Shown here: in pieces, positions 35,182-44,442 of the stretch
Position numbering within the stretch: the stretch's first letter is position 1
Layout: each line of letters opens with the position of its first letter
Assembly (NCBI GenBank): GCA_002328415.1
Contig: DCXL01000002.1
Coordinates: forward strand, 93,963-157,962
Origin: Micavibrio sp. UBA2137
Lineage (GTDB): Bacteria > Pseudomonadota > Alphaproteobacteria > Micavibrionales > Micavibrionaceae
Length of the DNA: 64,000 bases
Reading direction: 5' to 3'
Notes under the pieces: model-generated
What the model was told of the DNA's origin: nothing
The model's database searches: none
What the model saw: only the letters and a program-made list of their open reading frames with translations
Program-made: the position numbers and the translations under genes

Positions 35182-35916
35182 TTATAGAGTTTTAGTGGCT
35201 ACAACCCCGTCTTCACCCATCTTTTTGAGCATGACATCGCCTAAACGTCGGGCGAGATTGTTCCAACCCATACCATCAGGCCCGCGGATTGAGAATTCGG
35301 CAACCCAGACGCGTGAGAATTGCGGGAGTAGGTAAAGCTCGGCACGGTATTTTGCCTCTGGCTCACGATAGAGTGTGCCGCCATAACCAATGGGGAAACC
35401 CACGCCAACCGAGACGCCAGAACGGCTGCCGCCATACGCACCCACACGTGTACGCGGACCATAATAATAGGGGTCATATGGCCCATATCCATAGGTTGGG
35501 CTGTAACGGTGATCGCGGTAAAACGGGTCATGCGCATAGCCAAATTCATCAGGTTGGGTATAGACCTCGTGCACGTCCTTATCCTCTGGCGTAATCAGAA
35601 GAACCGCTTGCGCACCCGTTTCTATGGCAAGATTTCGCTTTTCTTTATCGCTGTAACTGCGCGTTGGTAGATATATGTGGCTGCCCTTTGTGGCCTTAAG
35701 CCCTGTTTCAATCAAGGCCGTGACCAAACCCTGTTCAATAGCATCCTGTTCCTTAAGCCCTGCGCGTTCAGCCGACACAAAGATATGGCTTGGCGCTTGC
35801 GCGGTTGAGAATGACGGATCAACAAAGCTTGTCGCATTCGAGGATGTTGTGCGCCCACATGCACTAAGCAATAGTAAGACGCTCAAACAGGTGATAATAG
35901 CTTTTAAGGTGTTCAT
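35182..35916 (-). CDS. Lipoprotein of unknown function, DUF4136-like
   Basis: 244 residues from the chosen ATG, opening with a lipoprotein signal and lipobox LSAC (Cys20). The frame extends upstream to 35964 but runs through a terminator stem, so that extension is rejected. The mature part has an N-terminal alpha/beta section with VSAERAGLKEQDAIEQGL and GAQAVLLIT, a Tyr/Pro/Gly-rich loop (YGYGPYDPYYYGPR), and beta strands toward the end. Layout resembles DUF4136 outer-membrane lipoproteins, but the match is loose. It is convergent with the phosphatase-fold gene. Confidence 0.65.
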   Translation of the reverse strand: MNTLKAIITCLSVLLLLSACGRTTSSNATSFVDPSFSTAQAPSHIFVSAERAGLKEQDAIEQGLVTALIETGLKATKGSHIYLPTRSYSDKEKRNLAIETGAQAVLLITPEDKDVHEVYTQPDEFGYAHDPFYRDHRYSPTYGYGPYDPYYYGPRTRVGAYGGSRSGVSVGVGFPIGYGGTLYREPEAKYRAELYLLPQFSRVWVAEFSIRGPDGMGWNNLARRLGDVMLKKMGEDGVVATKTL

Positions 35917-35941
35917 AATACCTATATAGCGCATATTTTGG

Positions 35942-35978
35942 AAAAAAGAAAAAGCCTGAAGCAATTTTTGCCTCAGGC
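35942..35978 (-). terminator. Rho-independent terminator of the entericidin gene
   Basis: On the minus strand, GCCTGA pairs with TCAGGC and an inner GCAA/TTGC helix is present; a T-rich tract follows. It lies between the entericidin and lipoprotein genes. Confidence 0.75.
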
Positions 35979-36005
35979 CTTTTAGAGCGACAGGGAAGTC
36001 TTAAA

Positions 36006-36143
36006 TTAGTTTGCTGCGCGTTGAACGGCTTCACCGCCCTCTTCAATATCCTGACCTGCGCCTGCCATTGTATTACAGGCAGTCAAACTTGCGGCAGTCA
36101 ATAGTAGAACGCTCAATACAGCAAGAAATTTAAAGTTTTTCAT
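36006..36143 (-). CDS. Entericidin-like small lipoprotein
   Basis: 45 residues. A lipoprotein signal peptide (MKNFKFLAVLSVLLLTAASLTAC) with LTAC lipobox is followed by the entericidin core NTMAGAGQDIEEGGEAVQ, which matches the EcnA/EcnB family consensus closely. AGGATAAAG gives a good RBS and a strong terminator lies 27 bp behind the stop. In E. coli the pair forms an antidote/toxin bacteriolytic module under stress; only one member is present here. It would anchor to the membrane. Confidence 0.85.
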   Translation of the reverse strand: MKNFKFLAVLSVLLLTAASLTACNTMAGAGQDIEEGGEAVQRAAN

Positions 36144-36283
36144 GTCTTTATCCTTTTGTTTAAAATTTATTATTTCTTCATCTCATGTAGTTAAAATGCT
36201 AACGAGGTGCACGTGAAAAAGTTCAAATATTGCGTATAAGAGCACTATATTCGTGCAAATTTTTAAGATATAAACAGGCGCTC

Positions 36284-37246
36284 ATGTCACAGGATTTTTT
36301 ATTTCAGGCCATGCAAAAGGCCGTTGATATTGTTAACGATAGCCCCCATCCGACAAACAAGGTAGCGGCGAGCCTGCTTTCGCGCGGGAATAAAATTGTC
36401 AGCCATACAAATTACTGGCCTGCGCCTATTGCCAATAATATCGGGTTAGGATGCCGTATCGGGAATAGTAGCGGTACAGTTCATGCCGAAACAGCGACAA
36501 TTCTGACCGCAGAAAATACGCAAGGTGCGGGCATGTTTATTACCGATCCCTTCTGCCCCAACTGCGCTAAGAATATTGCAGAGGCAGGTATCAAGGATGT
36601 TTATATTGACCATAAAGGGTTTGAAAAAGATTTCTGGGAGCGCCGTTCGGGTTGTTTTAAAAATATGTCGATGGAAATTGTCGCACGAGCAGGCATCAGC
36701 GTCTTTCGTATTCACCGCAAGGACCGTCGTATTGACACCATTCATACACCTGATGTGAATTATATTCCCAAGGAAGACAGTCCGCTTGAAATTGAACAAG
36801 GGCCTAAATCACAGGATTTCTTTGAAATGCTGATTGCCCATAAATATGCCCATCATTACAACCGTAAAATTGCCATAGGTTTGGCAGAAAATAGCGACGG
36901 CACGGTCTTTGGCATCACCTCGCGTGTGCATGCTGTGACTGGCTATTCTCTGACGAATGACAATGATGTTGATATGATTTTACAGGCCAAAGAACGCTAT
37001 TCCTTTATGCAGGAACCGATTAACCGTTACTTGATGGCGTGCAAACGCTTGGGACTTACGCCACTCCATGATTATCTGTTTTGCTCGCAAGTGCCCTCAG
37101 CCCGTGAGATGGTTAATGCGGTAGGGGCCGGTTTTTCAAAACTGCATCTGGGTGATCCATTTAAATCACGCGATCAAAGCGGCATTCAAGCGCGCGACCT
37201 ATTGCGGGACAAAGGCGTGATGACCTTTGTCACATTCAAAAAATAA
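36284..37246 (+). CDS. Cytidine deaminase-superfamily protein with a second domain
   Basis: 320 residues. The first ~150 residues carry the zinc deaminase site: TVHAETATIL (HAE) and DPFCPNCAKNI (PCxxC). The catalytic Glu is in place. An N-terminal AMQKAVDIVNDSPHPTNKVAASL segment is typical of the fold. Residues about 170-320 form a second alpha/beta domain (KIAIGLAENSDGTVFGITSRVHAV) not found in housekeeping CDA or dCMP deaminases. The substrate could be a nucleotide, nucleic-acid base or other amine. A Bd3614-type deaminase is one possibility I could not test. Start at 36284 is preferred over 36230. It ends 15 bp before the convergent sucB. Confidence 0.75.
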   Translation: MSQDFLFQAMQKAVDIVNDSPHPTNKVAASLLSRGNKIVSHTNYWPAPIANNIGLGCRIGNSSGTVHAETATILTAENTQGAGMFITDPFCPNCAKNIAEAGIKDVYIDHKGFEKDFWERRSGCFKNMSMEIVARAGISVFRIHRKDRRIDTIHTPDVNYIPKEDSPLEIEQGPKSQDFFEMLIAHKYAHHYNRKIAIGLAENSDGTVFGITSRVHAVTGYSLTNDNDVDMILQAKERYSFMQEPINRYLMACKRLGLTPLHDYLFCSQVPSAREMVNAVGAGFSKLHLGDPFKSRDQSGIQARDLLRDKGVMTFVTFKK

Positions 37247-37261
37247 ATCAGTTTTTAAATT

Positions 37262-38554
37262 TTAGATATCAAGAACTAAACGCTGTGGATCTTCCAAGGC
37301 TTCCTTGATGCGTACCAAGAATGTCACGGCCTCGCGCCCATCAATCAAGCGGTGATCATAGGACATCGCCAGATACATCATCGGGCGTGCCTCAATTGAG
37401 CCATCAGGCATGACCATTGGGCGCTGTTGGATTTTGTGCATACCCAAAATGGCTGTCTGTGGTGTGTTCAAAATAGGCGTTGAGAGAAGCGAGCCAAAGA
37501 TACCACCATTGGTCACCGTAAATGTGCCGCCCTGCATATCATCCATTGTGATTTTACCATCACGGGCACGTGTGCCAAGCTCGACAATATTCTTCTCTAT
37601 CTCGGCCATGTTCTTAGCATCGGCATCACGCACAACGGGCACGACCAGACCTTGTGGCGTCGAAACAGCCACACCAATATTGTAGAAGTTCTTGTAAACG
37701 ATTTCATCACCGTCAATCTCAGCGTTCAGCTCTGGAATCTCTTTGAGCGCGTTAACTGCGGCCTTTACGAAGAAGGACATGAACCCAAGCTTCACATCAT
37801 GCTTTTTCACAAACACATCCTGATATTGTTTGCGCAACTCCATGATGGCTGTCATATCAACTTCGTTAAATGTTGTGAGAATAGCCGCCGTATTTTGTGC
37901 CTCTTTCAAGCGTTCTGAAATGCGCTTGCGCAGACGTGTCATGCGCACACGTTCCTCACGCGGCGCACCGTGAGCATCAACAGGGTGCGTATTGACCGCC
38001 TGGTAGGCTGGTGTTTGCCCGGCAGGCTTGCTCGCGCCGCCATTATCCATGTAATCAATCACATCACCTTTAGTAATACGACCATCCTTACCAGAACCTT
38101 TAATTTGAGAGGCATCCAGATTGTTGTCAGCTACCATTTTGCGTACAGCAGGCGATAATTGCTGTCCTGCCTCATCATGTTGTTTGTCAGATGGCACGTC
38201 ACCTGAGACCTCATCTTCTGCCTTCTTGGAATCAGGTGTGTTGTTGGCTGCTTTTGCATTTTCTTTTTGTGCATTTTCCTTGGAGTCTTTTTGCTTCGAC
38301 CCGCCATCATTGGCTGCTGCGCCTGCCTCAATTTCACCAAGAACCGCACCAACCTCGACATTGCCACCCTCGGCAACTGTTATTTTTGCAATAACGCCTG
38401 ATTCTGGTGCGTTCACTTCCAATGTCACCTTATCAGTTTCAAGCTCAACAATCGGCTCATCAGCGGCAACAGCATCGCCTTCCTTTTTCAACCATTGTGC
38501 AACAGTTGCCTCGGTTACGGATTCACCTAGTGTGGGAACTTTAATCTCAGTCAT
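37262..38554 (-). CDS. sucB: Dihydrolipoyllysine succinyltransferase (E2 of 2-oxoglutarate dehydrogenase)
   Basis: 430 residues. N-terminal lipoyl domain with the lipoylated Lys in ELETDKVTLEV, an Ala/Lys/Glu linker, the peripheral-subunit-binding domain (LSPAVRKMVADNNLDASQIKGSGKDGRITKGDV), and a catalytic domain ending SYDHRLIDGREAV with the active-site His and Asp. AGGAC precedes the chosen ATG; the frame extends to 38635 without family support. It belongs to the scattered suc set on this strand (sucC, sucD, sucA, sucB in order) but is separated from sucA by three genes, one on the opposite strand. Confidence 0.95.
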   Translation of the reverse strand: MTEIKVPTLGESVTEATVAQWLKKEGDAVAADEPIVELETDKVTLEVNAPESGVIAKITVAEGGNVEVGAVLGEIEAGAAANDGGSKQKDSKENAQKENAKAANNTPDSKKAEDEVSGDVPSDKQHDEAGQQLSPAVRKMVADNNLDASQIKGSGKDGRITKGDVIDYMDNGGASKPAGQTPAYQAVNTHPVDAHGAPREERVRMTRLRKRISERLKEAQNTAAILTTFNEVDMTAIMELRKQYQDVFVKKHDVKLGFMSFFVKAAVNALKEIPELNAEIDGDEIVYKNFYNIGVAVSTPQGLVVPVVRDADAKNMAEIEKNIVELGTRARDGKITMDDMQGGTFTVTNGGIFGSLLSTPILNTPQTAILGMHKIQQRPMVMPDGSIEARPMMYLAMSYDHRLIDGREAVTFLVRIKEALEDPQRLVLDI

Positions 38555-38722
38555 GTTTATGCGTCCTTTGAAGTGCAAATATAATACGTGCTTAATTTGG
38601 CGCGTTTGACCGCAAAAATCAATGGCTAAGTCCATAAAACTTTGGCGGTAAGCGCATGTTTTTTATTGTATTTCCGTATAGTGTTGAATAAGGTGCTATT
38701 GATTTTATGTAAAGGAAAAGAG

Positions 38723-39679
38723 ATGAATGACCACGACACACAGTTAGTAATCGCAGGAGGCGGTGGACATCGCATGTTTGAAGAAGCAGGTGCACAAATC
38801 GTCAAAACGTGGAAGGCTGATGAGCTGGAAACCCCCTATGGCAAATCTTCGGGCGCTATTTTTCTCATGCGCTTGAACGGAAAATCCTTCTTCTGCTTTT
38901 CCCGCCATGGCGACCAAGAGCAACTTGCGCCTTATGACATTCCCTATCTCGCAAATGCCTACGCCCTCAAACAACTTGGCGCAAAATACTGGGTCGCCAT
39001 GTCGCTTTCTACATCATTGAGCGATCATATCAATATTGGCAGCTTTGTTATCCCAGATACCTATTACGACCATAATACACAGCGCGATGACCAGTTTTTT
39101 ACGAAAGGCAAAATTGGCGGTGTTGTTTCCTATACGGATACCTTTAACACAATGGTCTCTGGGCCCTTGAAAACAGCCCTTATTGCAGCGCTTAAAAGCC
39201 ATGAAGTCGAACAACATCATAACGCACAAACTGAAACAAGCCGCATTGCGGATAAGGATATTATTGTCTTTGCTGGTATGCCAGGCCCACACACGGGCAC
39301 GCGCGCAGACCAGATGGCCATATCCAATTTGTTCAGTAATGCGGGTGGAATAATCAGTGGCATGACCAATATGACCGAGGCCCTTGTTGCCAAGCAGGCA
39401 GGTATTGATTACGCAAGTCTGTCTTTTATCGGGGGACGCGACCTAAGCTATCGTGGTGATGATAGTCTTGGCGCAGATGAAACAAATACAGGGAACGCCA
39501 TTCAGCGTTATATCGACAGTTTCAAGGACGTGATTGTTCCTGTGCTTTCATCTGTCATTGCACAAGAGCTCCCCTACAAAGGATCGCCCTCTGATGCCGC
39601 CTTTTATGACACATTTAAGGGAGCAAAGGGCGTTGAAGATAGTCAGCTTAAGGAAATCTTACGCGTTCTGAAGCTTTAG
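38723..39679 (+). CDS. MTA phosphorylase / purine nucleoside phosphorylase family
   Basis: 318 residues. FSRHGDQEQLAPYDIPYLANAYALKQLGAKY is the phosphate/ribose-binding motif of the MtnP/PNP family, and GGIISGMTNMTEALVAKQAGIDYASLSFI the base/ribose site. Phosphorolysis of 5'-methylthioadenosine or another nucleoside is expected. Substitutions in the base pocket (TNMTEA rather than TNMPEA) leave the substrate open. AAGGAAAAG precedes the ATG. It converges with the glycosyltransferase gene with four bases of overlap. Confidence 0.82.
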   Translation: MNDHDTQLVIAGGGGHRMFEEAGAQIVKTWKADELETPYGKSSGAIFLMRLNGKSFFCFSRHGDQEQLAPYDIPYLANAYALKQLGAKYWVAMSLSTSLSDHINIGSFVIPDTYYDHNTQRDDQFFTKGKIGGVVSYTDTFNTMVSGPLKTALIAALKSHEVEQHHNAQTETSRIADKDIIVFAGMPGPHTGTRADQMAISNLFSNAGGIISGMTNMTEALVAKQAGIDYASLSFIGGRDLSYRGDDSLGADETNTGNAIQRYIDSFKDVIVPVLSSVIAQELPYKGSPSDAAFYDTFKGAKGVEDSQLKEILRVLKL

Positions 39680-40371
39680 CGTTTCAAGTAAATATCAATG
39701 ATGTCACGCGGATGCTTTCGCGCGACAAAATAAAGCCACAGGCATTTCATATTCAGCAAAATGCGCGGAAGATACCCATCTTTATAGCGTTCATGCGATG
39801 TGACAGCCGCAACAGGCAATTTGTGCAGGCGTTTTCGTCCAATTTTCTGCACAAGATCAACATCCTCAAATAAAGGATAATCTTCTCGAAACCCACCCAG
39901 TTCCTTATAGAGCGCATGATGAATAAGAAGCCCTTGGTCGCCATAGGGGAGCGCAAATAGAGCGTTGCGCAGTACAACCAAACGCTCCAAGCCCCATGCC
40001 TTCCACCCGCGCGCATCCTGTTTGAATTTGAAATAGGCAGCTCTGTCATGCTTACCTTTCATAAACACAGCTATCTCTTGCATGTAATCATCCTGAAAAC
40101 ACGTATCGGCATGCACAAATAACATCCAGCCCTGTTTTATGCGCGCGCCACCTTTGGCAAGAGCCGCACCACGTCCACCTGCAGGCGGGGCAATCAGCAT
40201 GATATTTTCAAAACGCGCGGCCAGTTTTTTTAGGTCACTTTGATTGCTGTCCCCAATTATAACGACATTTACAGGCCCTAAGCTTTCTTGCGCCTGTTTA
40301 CAGTTAAATTGGGTCATTAAAATTTCTAAAGCTGGATGATAAAATTTTACAGGGATGACAAGGGTAAGCAT
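39676..40371 (-). CDS. GT2-like glycosyltransferase (TIGR04283 type)
   Basis: 231 residues. The nucleotide-sugar region shows RGAALAKGGARIKQGWMLFVHADTCFQDDY, with the HAD motif replacing DxD as in the TIGR04283 subfamily, and GDQGLLIHHALYKELGGFREDYPLFEDVDLVQKIG, with the ED acceptor-side acids. No membrane helix. It probably adds a sugar to a small lipid or carotenoid-like acceptor; the acceptor is unknown. It lies 6 bp downstream of the Cys-cluster protein gene on the same strand. Confidence 0.82.
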   Translation of the reverse strand: MLTLVIPVKFYHPALEILMTQFNCKQAQESLGPVNVVIIGDSNQSDLKKLAARFENIMLIAPPAGGRGAALAKGGARIKQGWMLFVHADTCFQDDYMQEIAVFMKGKHDRAAYFKFKQDARGWKAWGLERLVVLRNALFALPYGDQGLLIHHALYKELGGFREDYPLFEDVDLVQKIGRKRLHKLPVAAVTSHERYKDGYLPRILLNMKCLWLYFVARKHPRDIIDIYLKR

Positions 40372-40377
40372 GATGTC

Positions 40378-41418
40378 CTAGCCTGCGTTCAGCTCTTTTG
40401 CTTCTTCCCGCTTTGCGAGGCGACGCGCAAAAATGTCACTGGGAGAGTTTGCCTCAATCTGCTTTGAATCTGTGACACTCACATTGATGAAGTGATTGCC
40501 ATTTGCAGCAACACTTTGTCGAAACAAGCCAAGAACTGAATATTTTCCAGCCTCTTTGAACGCAAAGCTGAGTTCACGACAACGTGTTGTATCAACATGG
40601 ATACGTGGCAACACAAAATGCTTCTCACCATCCTTGTTGTCGCCATCCAAATAAATTGCCTTCGTACTTAAAGAAAACCTATCTGAAAATAAATCGATTT
40701 TGGGAGGCTCAGTAAGCTCAACTTCCATAATGCGCGGGAGTCCAAATTTTGCCATTCTGTCGGTTTCAAAATCATGAATCAATTTTGCAAATCGCGGATT
40801 CGCATGGGTGTCATTTGCCATGCCTGCGCGTACAACAAATTCATTAAGCTTCATTATACGATGACCAATCACAACATAGGTGCCTTTGAGGCGCTCCCAA
40901 TCTTTGTTCTTCATGAGTGAAAGAAATTCTTGAACACTGCTGACGCTAATTGTTTCCATGGCACGCCAATCAGCTGGTGTGACTTTGGGAGGCAACAGAG
41001 TATTGATAACGCGTTTACGGCGCGCACCGTTAAGATCGCGTTCGGTTCTGTATATACTGCTCTGATTAAAATGTCCGCTCAAGTCGGGAATATTGAAATG
41101 CACGCGAAAACCCAGACGCACATCATATTCTGCTGATGATTTATCAGGGTCGGGATTGGGATAGCGACAATTTTCATGTCGCGCGCCACTGGCCAATTTA
41201 AAGAAATCAGAGCGCCTATGGCGTGAAGAGCCACCTATTGCCTCCGATCCTTTATTGTAGTTCATGGCCGCATCACAACAGTGACAACGCAGGTTGTCAT
41301 GTATCTCAGGGTCATAACAATCTGCGCCTTGCATTCCAAATTGTGACGGCAAGTGAACAAGAACGGAACTCCCCGTTTGGGTGTCAGTTGCACGTGCAAT
41401 TTTTACTGTTGCAGCCAT
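40378..41418 (-). CDS. Orphan protein with N-terminal Cys/His cluster
   Basis: 346 residues, family not recognised. GAGGT precedes the ATG at 41418; the upstream TTG at 41433 is rejected. Near residues 35-85 are CYDPEIHDNLRCHCCDAA and a later HENCRYP: a Cys/His set able to bind zinc. Then comes a predominantly polar middle (FRVHFNIPDLSGHFNQ, LPPKVTPADWRAME) and a C-terminal alpha/beta domain (FVLPRIHVDTTRCRELSFAFKEAG, VLGLFRQ). No signal peptide. The zinc-like module before a nuclease-sized body would fit a nucleic-acid protein, but no catalytic motif is recognised. It sits between sucA and the glycosyltransferase. Confidence 0.55.
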   Translation of the reverse strand: MAATVKIARATDTQTGSSVLVHLPSQFGMQGADCYDPEIHDNLRCHCCDAAMNYNKGSEAIGGSSRHRRSDFFKLASGARHENCRYPNPDPDKSSAEYDVRLGFRVHFNIPDLSGHFNQSSIYRTERDLNGARRKRVINTLLPPKVTPADWRAMETISVSSVQEFLSLMKNKDWERLKGTYVVIGHRIMKLNEFVVRAGMANDTHANPRFAKLIHDFETDRMAKFGLPRIMEVELTEPPKIDLFSDRFSLSTKAIYLDGDNKDGEKHFVLPRIHVDTTRCRELSFAFKEAGKYSVLGLFRQSVAANGNHFINVSVTDSKQIEANSPSDIFARRLAKREEAKELNAG

Positions 41419-41471
41419 AGTTACCTCTTTCAAAGCAAACTATTTAGCATAAACAATATGTAAATACAATA

Positions 41472-44384
41472 TTATTTCAACTTAAGTGCTTGCTTGACCA
41501 AAGCCTCTTGTTCCTGCGCATGAACTTTCGCAAATCCTGTAGCAGGTGCAGCGGCAGACACACGACCCACATAGTCTGGACGTGTATTCTTGGCCTTAAT
41601 TTCTGTCAGCACCTCTTCAACATAGGGACTTACAAACGACCAGTAGCCTTGGTTTTTCGGCTCCTCCTGACACCAGATAAATTCAGCATTTTTATATTGC
41701 TTGAGTTCTTTCACCAATGTCTCATGCGGGAAGGGATAAAGCTGTTCCACACGCACAAGGGCAATATCGTCAATGCCTTCCTCGGCGCGTTTTTCGTAAA
41801 GGTCATAATAAACCTTACCCGAGCACAGCACGACACGTTTGATTTTATCAGCTTTTTTCAGGTCTTTCTGTGCGTCATCAGGAAGAACGCGGTGGAAGCT
41901 CGTCTTGCCAGTCATATCCTCTAGCTTCGAGACACAAAGCTTATGACGTAGAAGTGATTTCGGCGTCATGATAATCAAAGGTTTTCTAAAATTACGGTTC
42001 ATCTGACGGCGCAGCGCGTGGAAATAGTTGGCAGGCGTTGTCAGATTACAAACCTGCATATTATCCTCGGCACATAGTTGTAAGAAACGCTCAGGACGTG
42101 CTGAAGAATGCTCTGGCCCCTGCCCTTCCGAACCATGCGGCAAGAGCATGACAAGTCCTGACATACGCAACCATTTTGTTTCACCAGAGGATATAAACTG
42201 GTCAATAATAGTTTGTGCACCGTTTACAAAGTCACCAAATTGCGCTTCCCACAGAACAAGTGTGTTGGGGTCGGCAATGGAGTATCCATATTCATAACCA
42301 AGAACCGCAAATTCGGAGAGCGGGCTGTCATGTGCCTCAAAGCGTCCTTGTTCACCATCAATATGCTGAAGAGGGATATATTTTTCCTCTGTTGTTTGAT
42401 CATAAAGAATGGCGTGGCGTTGCGAGAATGTCCCGCGTCCCACATCCTGACCAGATAAGCGCACAGAGTACCCTTCATTCAGCAATGTTCCAAAAGCCGC
42501 GGCCTCGCCTGTTGCCCAATCAAAGCCTTCACCTGATTTAAACATCTCGGCCTTTGCATCCAACTGGCGGAGGATTTTCTTATTCGCTTCAAAATCATCT
42601 GGTACTTGTGTGATGGCCTTACCAACCTTCTCAAGCGCTGATTTTGAAACGGCCGTATCCCCTTTGCGCGGTTCCTTGGAACTTGGCGCTTCTTTCATGT
42701 TGGACCAGTCACCCTCAAGCCAATCTGCTTTGTTTGGCTTAAAACTTTTGGCGTCTTCAAAGGCGCGTTCCATGTAGTCCTTAAACTCATCGATCATTTC
42801 CTGAGCTTCATCTTCACTCAGGATGCCTTCTCCAATAAGCTCTTTAGCATATTGCGAGCGCACGGTTTCGTGGGTTTTGATTTTCTTGTACATGATGGGT
42901 TGTGTGAAGGCTGGCTCGTCACCCTCATTGTGGCCGTTACGGCGGTAACAGACCAAATCAATGACAACATCCTTTTTAAAACGCTGGCGGAATTCAGTGG
43001 CAATGCGTGCCACATGGACAACGGCCTCTGGATCATCGCCATTCACATGGAAAATTGGCGCAGCCAACATCTTGGCCACATCCGTTGGGTAAGGACCAGA
43101 GCGCCCGTATTTTGGTGTCGTCGTAAACCCAATCTGGTTATTAATCACAATATGGATTGTTCCGCCAATGCGATAACCTGGAAGCTCTGACATCATCAGT
43201 GTTTCGGCAACAACACCCTGTCCGGCAAAGGCCGCATCCCCATGCAGCAAAAGCGGGAGCACCTGATCACATTCATAATCCTTCTTCATAACCTGTTTCG
43301 CGCGTACTTTCCCAATGACAACAGGGTTCACACATTCAAGGTGAGAGGGGTTAGGTGTAAGCGAGAGGTGGATGACATTACCATCAAAGTCGCGATCAGA
43401 GGATGTCCCCATATGGTATTTTACGTCACCTGAACCTTGCACGCTTTCAGGATTGGTTGGTTTGCCCTGAAATTCGGCAAACAGAGCAGTAAAGGTTTTA
43501 CCCATAACATTGGTCAGCACGTTTAAGCGACCACGGTGCGCCATCCCGACAACAATTTCGTTTAACCCCAATTGCCCGCCACGTTTCATAATCTGTTCAA
43601 TGGCAGGAATAAGCGACTCACCACCATCCAGACCAAAGCGCTTTGTCCCGACATATTTTGTACCCAAGAAACTTTCAAGACCCTCAGCGGCCGTCAAGCG
43701 TTGCAAGATGGCGCGTTTCCCGTTTTCGGTGAAATCTGTATGGTTCATCGGCGCTTCAATACGCTCCTGTACCCAGGCCTTTTCCTCGGGGTCTGTCAAA
43801 TGCAAGAACTCAACACCGATTTTGTCACAATAGGTACGACGCAATATGGTCATAATTTCGCGTAAAGTCGCATATTCCTGACCCAACACGCCGTTAATGA
43901 AAATCTTGCGGTCATAATCGCTGTCAGTGAACCCATAAAATGATGGCTCAAGCTCACGATATTCCTTGTGATCCTTTAAATCCAAGGGATCCAGATTAGC
44001 CAACAAATGTCCACGCATGCGGTAGGCGCGGATGAGCATTAATGCATTGACGGAATCAGAGGCCATTTGGCGCATCTCTTCATCAGAAATATTGCCTGAT
44101 TTATTCGCATTCACTGCCTGCTGGGGGGCACTCTCACCCGTATTGACCACGCCTGGCAAATGCCCAAACCCACGACGCGAGCGTTTGTTTTCCTCTGGCG
44201 TCCAGCTTGCCCCATTTAATTCGCGCAGGATAGCCGCCTCATCGTCATTCATCTCGGTAAAGAAATCCTGCCAGCTTTGGTCAACCAAGTTTGGATTGAC
44301 CAAATATTGTTTATAGAGATGTGCAATATATTCAGCGTTGCTAGAAGAGAGGAATGTTGGACGATTGTCTGCAGTCTGTGTCAT
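41472..44384 (-). CDS. sucA: 2-oxoglutarate dehydrogenase E1 component
   Basis: 970-residue thiamine-diphosphate E1 subunit of the TCA cycle. The N-terminal FLSSSNAEYIAHLYKQYLVNPNLVD E2-binding segment, the ThDP site (LLLHGDAAFAGQGVVAETLMMSELPGY and IVINNQIGFTT), the DVVIDLVCYRRNGHNEGDEPAFTQP loop, and the Transket_pyr C-terminal part (LPHGSEGQGPEHSSARPERFLQLC) are all intact. Two-thirds of it lies on the usual 2-oxoglutarate dehydrogenase plan; no truncation. sucB is not adjacent; unrelated genes intervene on both sides. Confidence 0.97.
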   Translation of the reverse strand: MTQTADNRPTFLSSSNAEYIAHLYKQYLVNPNLVDQSWQDFFTEMNDDEAAILRELNGASWTPEENKRSRRGFGHLPGVVNTGESAPQQAVNANKSGNISDEEMRQMASDSVNALMLIRAYRMRGHLLANLDPLDLKDHKEYRELEPSFYGFTDSDYDRKIFINGVLGQEYATLREIMTILRRTYCDKIGVEFLHLTDPEEKAWVQERIEAPMNHTDFTENGKRAILQRLTAAEGLESFLGTKYVGTKRFGLDGGESLIPAIEQIMKRGGQLGLNEIVVGMAHRGRLNVLTNVMGKTFTALFAEFQGKPTNPESVQGSGDVKYHMGTSSDRDFDGNVIHLSLTPNPSHLECVNPVVIGKVRAKQVMKKDYECDQVLPLLLHGDAAFAGQGVVAETLMMSELPGYRIGGTIHIVINNQIGFTTTPKYGRSGPYPTDVAKMLAAPIFHVNGDDPEAVVHVARIATEFRQRFKKDVVIDLVCYRRNGHNEGDEPAFTQPIMYKKIKTHETVRSQYAKELIGEGILSEDEAQEMIDEFKDYMERAFEDAKSFKPNKADWLEGDWSNMKEAPSSKEPRKGDTAVSKSALEKVGKAITQVPDDFEANKKILRQLDAKAEMFKSGEGFDWATGEAAAFGTLLNEGYSVRLSGQDVGRGTFSQRHAILYDQTTEEKYIPLQHIDGEQGRFEAHDSPLSEFAVLGYEYGYSIADPNTLVLWEAQFGDFVNGAQTIIDQFISSGETKWLRMSGLVMLLPHGSEGQGPEHSSARPERFLQLCAEDNMQVCNLTTPANYFHALRRQMNRNFRKPLIIMTPKSLLRHKLCVSKLEDMTGKTSFHRVLPDDAQKDLKKADKIKRVVLCSGKVYYDLYEKRAEEGIDDIALVRVEQLYPFPHETLVKELKQYKNAEFIWCQEEPKNQGYWSFVSPYVEEVLTEIKAKNTRPDYVGRVSAAAPATGFAKVHAQEQEALVKQALKLK

Positions 44385-44442
44385 GTGAACCTGTGTTCTT
44401 TCTATGATTTACTTTTCAATAATATTAGATGTAGTAGCTTGG

